From: an uncultured Sulfitobacter sp.
Lineage (GTDB): Bacteria > Pseudomonadota > Alphaproteobacteria > Rhodobacterales > Rhodobacteraceae
Assembly (NCBI GenBank): GCA_937923365.1
Contig: CALAIJ010000066.1
Coordinates: forward strand, 1-12,093
Direction of reading: 5' to 3'
DNA: 12,093 nt
Below the pieces are notes generated by a model. That model was not told the DNA's origin. It did not search any database and was given only the letters and a program-made list of their open reading frames with translations. Each line of letters begins with the position of its first letter. The stretch's first letter is position 1. Positions 7,367 to 12,093 of this stretch are shown here, piece after piece. The position numbers and the translations under genes were made by a program.

Positions 7367-7879
7367 TTAATCAAACAACGTGTCGCCCTGATAAACGGGT
7401 GTTCCGTTCTTCAGGCTGCGACAGTCGCGGACAAATGATTGCAAAAGGCGCCAGATGATCAGCGCGAAACCCACCGGTACGGCCATCAGGAACCAGACCT
7501 TGGAGATGCGCAGCCCGTCCGTGACAGACCCGAACTTGGCCGAGACGTGAACCGTCTCAAAAGACCAGTAAAGCGCAATGATCGCGACAAAGAACATCAC
7601 CAGATCACCGAAGATATAGACCAGCGTTTTCGGGCGCTGCGGCAGATAATGCATGATGACGTCGATGCGGATATGCGCGCGTTCCTTGACGGCGGCGGCA
7701 GCCCCGATCCACGCAAGATAGATAAAGGAGTAGCGCACGATCTCTTCGCCCCAAATGGACGAGTACGAGAAAACCTCGCGGCGCAGCACTTCGATGGCCA
7801 TCGTGATGACCAGCATGACGTAAAAAACCAGCAACAGCCAAAGTTCGGCATCGCGGTCTATTCGGCGCAAAAGTTTCAT
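7367..7879 (-). CDS. hpsL: TRAP transporter small permease (DctQ family), DHPS uptake
   Basis: This 170-residue protein shows the four membrane segments expected for DctQ (roughly residues 13-33, 48-63, 84-106 and 127-146). The characteristic EEIVRYSFIYLAWIGAA stretch follows the first helix, and a basic KERAHIRIDV loop comes after the second. It pairs with the large permease HpsM to form the membrane part of the transporter. The ATG at 7879 has an excellent GGGAGGG site six bases upstream. A 104-bp gap holding a stem-loop separates it from hpsK, which is the usual arrangement when the binding protein must be made in excess of the permeases. The ending SLKNGTPVYQGDTLFD is probably a cytoplasmic tail. 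Confidence 0.85.
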   Translation of the reverse strand: MKLLRRIDRDAELWLLLVFYVMLVITMAIEVLRREVFSYSSIWGEEIVRYSFIYLAWIGAAAAVKERAHIRIDVIMHYLPQRPKTLVYIFGDLVMFFVAIIALYWSFETVHVSAKFGSVTDGLRISKVWFLMAVPVGFALIIWRLLQSFVRDCRSLKNGTPVYQGDTLFD

Positions 7880-7950
7880 ATCTTGCCCTCCCGTCAGGCC
7901 AAGCCCCTACGCCCATCGGGTGCAGATTCTAGAATTCTGTGAGTTGAGAT

Positions 7951-7974
7951 GCGGGCGCGAAACAACGCGCCCGC
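7951..7974 (-). promoter_or_regulatory. Intercistronic GC-rich stem-loop between hpsK and hpsL
   Basis: GCGGGCGCG (7951-7959) and CGCGCCCGC (7966-7974) form a perfect nine-base-pair stem around a six-base loop, starting ten bases after the hpsK stop on the transcribed strand. No run of T follows in the transcript, so it is not a classic intrinsic terminator. The likely role is to protect the hpsK message from 3' decay, or to reduce read-through into the permease genes, keeping binding protein in excess. That role is inferred from position and from similar structures after binding-protein genes elsewhere. Confidence 0.6.
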
Positions 7975-7983
7975 AAGGTGGCT

Positions 7984-9132
7984 TTAGGCGTCGTGGACGT
8001 AGTACTTGCCCTGCGTGCCAGCCGCTTCTTCCATTTTGGCGAAGTTGTCCATGGAACCGGCCAGCTCTTTCTTGAAGCTGTCCCATTCGGCCAACTGATA
8101 GCCGCCTGCCGCTTTCCATTCGCCCAACTGGTCGTCGGACAGCGAGTGGAATTCGACACCCGCCTTGGCCAGCTCTGCCATGGCATAAGCGCGCGCTGAA
8201 GGGACCTTGGACAGGTTCTGGTGTGCGGTCATCTCGGACCCCCACATGATGCCTTCCTGAATGTCGGCAGGCATGGAGTTGAACCACTCAAGGTTACACG
8301 AATAGACTTGGCTGTCCGGTACGGCTTGCGTGAACGTGACGTGGGACAGAATGTCCTTGAAGCCGAACACATAAAGCGCGCCCACAGAGGGGTCGAGCGC
8401 ATCTGCAACGCCTTGTTTGATCGCGGAGGGTGTCTCGCCCCAGGCAACCGGCGTCGGGTTGGCGCCAACCATGCGGTAGTACTGCTGCAGCATTTTGGAG
8501 CCGGGCACGCGGAACTTGACGCCATCCAGATCGGAGGGGGACAAAACGGCACCAGCGCCGCCTTTGCGCACCGCGACAACACGCGGGTCGATGTTGACGT
8601 AGAACAGGGCTTTGAAGCCGTTCTCTTCGACCTTGGGCTCAACGGTCGCTTTCCAGAAGTCGGAATTCACAAGGTTGGTGAACCGCTGGTTTGACCCGCA
8701 CAGGTAGGGCATGTTGATCAGGTCAACTGTGGAGGCAAAGGGCGCAAAGTTCGACAGTGAGTGCTGTGCTGCCTGAATGGTGCCGCCTTGCACTTTCTGA
8801 ACCAGATTGCCGCCTGAACCCAGCTGCCCGCCGGGTGCGAGCTTCACATAGACTTTGCCGTTGGTGGCGTTCTGGATGTTCTCCTTGAGGTCCAGCTGCA
8901 TGATCGGATAGCTGCGCGAGGCACCCAGCACATAGGCTGTACCGATCGTCATCACATGCTCTGCGGCCTTTTCGCGGTCACGCTCTTCATTGGCGGTCTG
9001 GGCTGCGGCCTCGGATGACCACAGCATGCCGGCACCACCGGCAACCATCGCGGCGGTAAAGCCACCTGCGCCAGCGAGTTTCAGAAAATTGCGGCGCTCT
9101 GCCGAGGCCAGCTCTTTGCGTTCTTCGTTCAT
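7984..9132 (-). CDS. hpsK: TRAP transporter periplasmic substrate-binding protein (DctP family), DHPS uptake
   Basis: This 382-residue protein is the solute receptor of the TRAP system. The N-terminus ERRNFLKLAG with R13-R14, followed by a hydrophobic stretch and SSEAAAQ, looks like a twin-arginine (Tat) signal with cleavage near residue 44. The mature part has the DctP pattern: LAPGGQLGSGGNLVQKVQGG at about 98-117 and GVKFRVPGSKML around R208, the position of the conserved carboxylate/anion-binding arginine of the family. This is followed by the segment AWGETPSAIKQGVADALD. A strong GGGAGGAA ribosome site precedes the ATG at 9132. The binding pocket cannot be read for DHPS specifically; the call comes from the operon. 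TRAP receptors for keto acids or other sulfonates would look alike at this level. Confidence 0.85.
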   Translation of the reverse strand: MNEERKELASAERRNFLKLAGAGGFTAAMVAGGAGMLWSSEAAAQTANEERDREKAAEHVMTIGTAYVLGASRSYPIMQLDLKENIQNATNGKVYVKLAPGGQLGSGGNLVQKVQGGTIQAAQHSLSNFAPFASTVDLINMPYLCGSNQRFTNLVNSDFWKATVEPKVEENGFKALFYVNIDPRVVAVRKGGAGAVLSPSDLDGVKFRVPGSKMLQQYYRMVGANPTPVAWGETPSAIKQGVADALDPSVGALYVFGFKDILSHVTFTQAVPDSQVYSCNLEWFNSMPADIQEGIMWGSEMTAHQNLSKVPSARAYAMAELAKAGVEFHSLSDDQLGEWKAAGGYQLAEWDSFKKELAGSMDNFAKMEEAAGTQGKYYVHDA

Positions 9133-9153
9133 GTCGTTCCTCCCGAAAGACAG

Positions 9154-9339
9154 TTAGCTGTCGTCTTTTTGTTTTCGGACAGCTTCACTTTGTAAAATAG
9201 CAACGACGAAAAGGATCGACGCTGAGAACAGAACCAACATTTCGCCCACATCACCAAGGATGGCGGAATCTGCAAAAGCACCAAGCGCGACGTTCGCAAA
9301 ATACAAAGCGAAGACGACAATGGAGGCTGCAAGAAACAT
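9154..9339 (-). CDS. Small two-helix membrane protein, first gene of the hps operon
   Basis: This 61-residue protein (MFLAASIVVF...QKDDS) was not recognised as a named family. It has two hydrophobic segments, about residues 2-22 and 33-50, joined by an acidic loop (GAFADSAILGDVGE), and a short charged tail with R and K, predicting a helical hairpin with both ends in the cytoplasm. The start at 9339 is preceded by AGGAGA (9352-9347) with seven bases of spacing, a near-ideal ribosome site that strongly supports a real gene. A longer frame from 9422 reads upstream through the operator region and is rejected. It ends 21 bp before hpsK, between the divergent control region and the transporter, so it is the promoter-proximal cistron. 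A role as a transporter accessory or stability factor is a guess. Confidence 0.7.
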   Translation of the reverse strand: MFLAASIVVFALYFANVALGAFADSAILGDVGEMLVLFSASILFVVAILQSEAVRKQKDDS

Positions 9340-9375
9340 GTGGGAATCTCCTGAAACGGGTGTGTTCTGATATTT

Positions 9376-9391
9376 ATGTAAACGCTTACAT
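9376..9391. promoter_or_regulatory. LacI-type operator, proximal copy
   Basis: ATGTAAACGCTTACAT is a near-perfect palindrome centred on CG. The half-sites ATGTAAAC and, on the other strand, ATGTAAGC differ at one base. CG-centred palindromes of this kind are typical binding sites for LacI-family regulators, and the gene for one starts about 110 bases away. The site is 37 bases upstream of the first operon start codon. Confidence 0.7.
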
Positions 9392-9404
9392 TGATTCTAT
9401 GCAA
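9376..9404 (-). promoter_or_regulatory. Candidate promoter of the hps operon, overlapping both operators
   Basis: On the minus strand TTGCAT (9404-9399) and TTACAT (9381-9376) are separated by 17 bases and could act as -35 and -10 elements. Each matches the sigma-70 consensus at only about three of six positions, so this is tentative. Both hexamers are half-sites of the operator repeats, so bound repressor would directly block polymerase. The expected start of transcription would lie near 9370, leaving a short leader before the small membrane protein gene. Confidence 0.3.
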
Positions 9405-9414
9405 GGGCTTACAT
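9399..9414. promoter_or_regulatory. LacI-type operator, distal degenerate copy
   Basis: ATGCAAGGGCTTACAT matches the proximal operator at 13 of 16 positions in the same orientation, with an intact right half and a weakened left half. The repeats start 23 bp apart, about two helical turns, so two dimers could bind on nearly the same face. This would be a second, lower-affinity site. Confidence 0.5.
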
Positions 9415-9498
9415 CGCAACACTGGCCAGTTTGTTCGCGATTGTTAGACGTTTCAGGATTGCGGGACGGGTCAAAGAACATGCAATGTCGGTTTCAGC

Positions 9499-10524
9499 AT
9501 GCAGTCAGATAGAACCATTCCGACCCTCGATGATGTCGCACGTGCCGCGGGGGTTTCCACTGCGACCGTTTCTCGTTGTCTGAACTTGCCAAAGCACGTT
9601 GCAAAACCGACGTTTGATCGGGTCATGAAAGCAGTGGACGCGCTGGGCTATACACCGAATTTCGGTGCGAAAGTGATGGCCGCCAAGCGTACCTTCACCA
9701 TCGGGGCCATCATTCCGACGATGGAAAATGCGATCTTTGCACGCGGCCTTCAGGCCTTTCAGGAAGAGCTCAACAGCCAAGGATACACCTTGCTGGTATC
9801 AAGCACGGCGTATGATCCGGACGTAGAGCGCGATCAGATCCGGTCGCTTGTCTCGCGCGGGGCGGATGCGCTGCTGCTGATCGGATATGACCGCGATCCC
9901 GACATTTACCGGTTTCTCAAGCAGCGAAATGTGCCTGCGCTGGTGGCCTGGGCGTTTTCAAAGCAGCATGATTTGCCGTCCATCGGCTTCGATAACCGCA
10001 ACTCCATGCACGCGCTCACCCGCAAGGTTCTTGATCAGGGGCACCGCGACGTCGCCATCATATCCGGAACAACCAAGGGCAATGACCGCGCATTTGAGCG
10101 GCTTGCAGGGATCAAGGATGCATTGCGCGAGAAGGGGATGGATATGACCCGGATTGCGGTGATCGAGACGCCCTACGGCATTCAGAACGGCGAAGAGGCG
10201 ATGGGCGTTTTGATGGATGCGGCCAAGCCCCCCACGGTCGTGATCTGTGGCAACGATGTTCTGGCCGTTGGCGCGATCAGGCGGGCGCAGCAGATCGGAT
10301 TGCGTGTGCCACAAGACGTCTCCGTCACCGGTTTCGACGACATCGAATTGGCGCGGATCGTGACCCCAAACCTGACCACGGTGCACGTGCCACACCGCGA
10401 AATGGGCCGCAATGCAGCGACTGAACTGATCAGCATTGTCGAAAAGCGCAGTGAAGGATCATCGACCGAGTTGCAGACATCGTTGATGTTTCGCGACTCT
10501 CTGGGACCACCGCGCACCTCATGA
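9499..10524 (+). CDS. LacI-family transcriptional regulator of the sulfonate operon
   Basis: This 341-residue protein has an N-terminal helix-turn-helix (TLDDVARAAGVSTATVSRCLN, about residues 9-29) and a hinge near PNFGAKVMAAKR. A periplasmic-binding-protein-like effector domain starts at TIGAIIPTMENAIF and contains GADALLLIGYD, VICGNDVLAVGAIRRAQQIGLRVPQDVSVTGFDD and the closing LTTVHVPHREMGR block. Length and domain order are normal. ATG 9499 is the only start that keeps the whole DNA-binding domain; the ribosome site in front of it is weak, consistent with low expression. It is divergent from the hps operon and shares a 159-bp control region with two operator-like sites, so it most likely represses the operon, and perhaps itself, until DHPS or a pathway intermediate binds. 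The inducer cannot be deduced from the sequence. Confidence 0.88.
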   Translation: MQSDRTIPTLDDVARAAGVSTATVSRCLNLPKHVAKPTFDRVMKAVDALGYTPNFGAKVMAAKRTFTIGAIIPTMENAIFARGLQAFQEELNSQGYTLLVSSTAYDPDVERDQIRSLVSRGADALLLIGYDRDPDIYRFLKQRNVPALVAWAFSKQHDLPSIGFDNRNSMHALTRKVLDQGHRDVAIISGTTKGNDRAFERLAGIKDALREKGMDMTRIAVIETPYGIQNGEEAMGVLMDAAKPPTVVICGNDVLAVGAIRRAQQIGLRVPQDVSVTGFDDIELARIVTPNLTTVHVPHREMGRNAATELISIVEKRSEGSSTELQTSLMFRDSLGPPRTS

Positions 10525-10584
10525 TGCACCCCGCCAGCCCGCAGCAAGTCGCGCGTCCGGACCGCAGGCACATTCCCCAGAATG

Positions 10585-11931
10585 TCAGTTGGAGAACAGC
10601 CCGCCCAAGCCACCCGGCAAGAGCATTTCCACGCTTGGCCAGTTGAACCACATGGCTGCCCCACCAAGAATAAGGGCCGCAGGCAGGACCAGGCCGTCAT
10701 GGCGCCCGTCCCAAGCCTTGTGTTTGCGCGCAAGCAGGATGATCACGGGGTGGTACAGCAGAAACCCGATGCCAAGGCCGATCATCGCACCGAAGACGCC
10801 CAGTTGAGTGACGCCGACCAGCAGGCCGATCGTGGTCAGCAAGGCTTTGGCAAGGCTGGCGGTAAAGAACCCGCGCGAATCTCCGGTGGCGAGGGCGGCC
10901 TGATCGTAGGTCAGCGACACAACAACGATCATCTGAACGCTGGCGATGATGGCGATGATGCCGCCGACGCCGATATAGCGGTCGTCATACAGGGTCTGCG
11001 CCACCCAAGGGCCCAGCAGCGCCAGCACAAAAAGCACCACCAGCATCAGCCCCGTCAGGTAATAGCGCAGTTTGAACAGGCGGTTGCGGGCGCTGGGGTC
11101 CTCCGCATCCAGATGCTCGCGATAGAGCGGGATCAGAATGCGGCTGGTGATCATCGTGCCCAGCATCATCGGAAAGCTGGCAAGGAACATGCCGATGTTA
11201 TAGATGCCCAAGCCGTCGATACTCAGGAACTTGCCCAGAATAGCGCGGTCGCCTTGCATGACCAGCAACCCGCAGATCGACGAAAAGAAGATCCAGACGC
11301 CAAAGTTCAGCAGTTCGGAGCCTGCCTTTTTCTCCCACATCAGCTTGTTACCGCGTCCGGGCAGGAACAACCACATCAGGGCGAGCCGCACGGCCGACGT
11401 GACCACCCAGCCTGCAACCAGCGACCACGTGGAGCGCGTGATCCATGCAATGATGACCATCGTGACAATGCCGATCAGCGTCGCGGCCAGATCGAGGATC
11501 ATGACGCGCCCCAGCAGCAAATGGCGGTTTGCCGTTTCCACGCGTATAGGTTCAAGGGCGGCAAACAGAAGGGCTACAGCCGCAAGCGGCAGCATCAGCG
11601 CGATCACAGGTTGGCCGTAGAACGCAGCGGCGGGCAGGGCCAACGCACAGGCGATCAGCCACAGGACCACGCCGCGCATGATTTGCAAGGTCCATGCGGT
11701 GTCCTGAAAATCGGGATCATCACCGCGTTTGCTTTGCATGATGGACTGGGCGATCCCCATGTCAGAGATCATCGCAAGACCGATCAGCAGCATCGTGACC
11801 AGCGCCATGATGCCAAAGGATTCAGGGAACAAGAGTCGCGCAAGGATCAGGTTGGAGGCAAACCGCGCACCTTGCGAGACGACAAACGTCAGTGCCGTCC
11901 ACGTTGACCCGCGTGCCGCGCGCGACAGCAA
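10585..11931 (-). CDS. Polysaccharide/lipopolysaccharide flippase (MOP superfamily, Wzx-like)
   Basis: This protein of at least 448 residues has about 12-14 hydrophobic segments. The N-terminal pattern SRAARGSTWTALTFVVSQG with SNLILARLLFPESFGIMALV is typical of polysaccharide-type exporters that flip lipid-linked sugars across the inner membrane. QSKRGDDPDFQDTAWTLQIMRG near residue 67 and GDRAILGKFLSIDGLGIYN near 228 are further family blocks. The start is uncertain: TTG 11931 gives the usual family N-terminus but has no ribosome site, and the frame is open to the window edge. Coding-like third positions continue to about 12000, where an ATT preceded by AGGGGA could be an unusual start. It converges on the lacI gene with a 60-bp gap and no strong terminator. 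It has no evident link to sulfonate use and probably belongs to an exopolysaccharide locus to the right. Confidence 0.82.
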   Translation of the reverse strand: MLSRAARGSTWTALTFVVSQGARFASNLILARLLFPESFGIMALVTMLLIGLAMISDMGIAQSIMQSKRGDDPDFQDTAWTLQIMRGVVLWLIACALALPAAAFYGQPVIALMLPLAAVALLFAALEPIRVETANRHLLLGRVMILDLAATLIGIVTMVIIAWITRSTWSLVAGWVVTSAVRLALMWLFLPGRGNKLMWEKKAGSELLNFGVWIFFSSICGLLVMQGDRAILGKFLSIDGLGIYNIGMFLASFPMMLGTMITSRILIPLYREHLDAEDPSARNRLFKLRYYLTGLMLVVLFVLALLGPWVAQTLYDDRYIGVGGIIAIIASVQMIVVVSLTYDQAALATGDSRGFFTASLAKALLTTIGLLVGVTQLGVFGAMIGLGIGFLLYHPVIILLARKHKAWDGRHDGLVLPAALILGGAAMWFNWPSVEMLLPGGLGGLFSN

Positions 11932-12093
11932 GGTCGTGCCAAAGAACCCGCCCTTGGCGGGCAGCCCGCTGCCTTGCTGCTTTTCTGCCTCGTCCGAAAT
12001 GACGCGTCCCCTATCCTGGCCTCCGTTCGTTCCCTGTTTAGCAGGCCTTGGGGCGATGGCTACCGGGGATTTTGCAGATATCGGTTCCTTGCG

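Noticed and set aside
9149..9162. Small hairpin GACAG-TTAG-CTGTC around the stop of the small membrane protein gene
   Set aside because: A five-base stem is short and could easily be chance; no T-run follows in the transcribed direction and hpsK begins shortly after.
9340..9422. N-terminal extension of the small membrane protein, or a separate out-of-frame 97-residue product starting at 9422
   Set aside because: It runs through the operators and candidate promoter; the strong ribosome site points to starts at 9339 and 9132 instead.
10525..10584. Terminator between the convergent lacI and flippase genes
   Set aside because: ACATTC/GAATGT (10570-10585) forms only a six-pair stem with no adjacent T-run on either strand; too weak to call.
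10582..11907. A 441-residue plus-strand open frame opposite the flippase gene
   Set aside because: The translation is rich in Q, H, R and D with no hydrophobic core, which is the usual antisense shadow of a GC-rich membrane protein gene. The minus strand has clear family motifs.
1..12093. Mobile elements, CRISPR arrays, tRNA or rRNA genes
   Set aside because: No transposase or integrase motifs, no regularly spaced repeats, and no tRNA- or rRNA-like sequences were seen; composition is even across the operon.

Overview
The window looks like a chromosome segment from a marine alphaproteobacterium of the Roseobacter group (Rhodobacterales). This rests on moderately high GC with GC-rich third codon positions, TRAP-type transport, and the gene content and order. 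The centre is a large minus-strand operon, from about 9350 down to 296, whose products match the known catabolic route for the C3 organosulfonate 2,3-dihydroxypropane-1-sulfonate (DHPS), an abundant diatom exudate and sulfoquinovose breakdown product. Species assignment is not possible from the sequence alone.

Layout from left to right. The window opens with the 3' end of a plus-strand gene (1-266), which reads like the C-terminus of an old-yellow-enzyme/trimethylamine-dehydrogenase type flavin oxidoreductase. Facing it is the end of the sulfonate operon. In transcription order (right to left) the operon is: a 61-residue two-helix membrane protein (9339-9154); the TRAP transporter binding protein hpsK (9132-7984); a GC-rich stem-loop (7974-7951); the small TRAP permease hpsL (7879-7367); the large TRAP permease hpsM (7354-6026); the histidinol-dehydrogenase-like DHPS 3-dehydrogenase hpsN (6013-4706); the SDR hpsO (4701-3937); the zinc MDR hpsP (3940-2960); a universal stress protein (2936-2526); sulfopyruvate decarboxylase comD (2478-1972) and comE (1975-1421); and an FMN-dependent 2-hydroxyacid dehydrogenase, probably sulfolactate dehydrogenase slcD (1420-296). 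All spacers are below 50 bp except the 104-bp hpsK-hpsL gap. Two pairs of partner genes overlap by ATGA.

How the genes work together (family knowledge plus inference). HpsKLM imports DHPS. HpsO and HpsP interconvert the DHPS enantiomers through the 2-keto intermediate. HpsN oxidises (R)-DHPS by four electrons to (R)-sulfolactate. SlcD oxidises sulfolactate to 3-sulfopyruvate, and ComDE decarboxylates this to sulfoacetaldehyde. The next enzymes (Xsc, Pta, a sulfite exporter or oxidase) are not in the window, nor is the alternative sulfolyase SuyAB.

A LacI-family regulator gene (9499-10524, plus strand) diverges from the operon. The 159-bp divergent region holds two LacI-type operator-like repeats spaced 23 bp apart. 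Convergent with the regulator, on the minus strand, is an unrelated polysaccharide flippase gene (from 10585 to at least 11931) whose start is ambiguous. There are no RNA genes, insertion sequences, CRISPR arrays or other mobile elements that I can recognise, and no gene-free stretch over 300 bases. The pathway is a known one. What deserves a second look is the small leader membrane protein, the operator arrangement, cofactor and stereochemistry predictions, and the flippase start.
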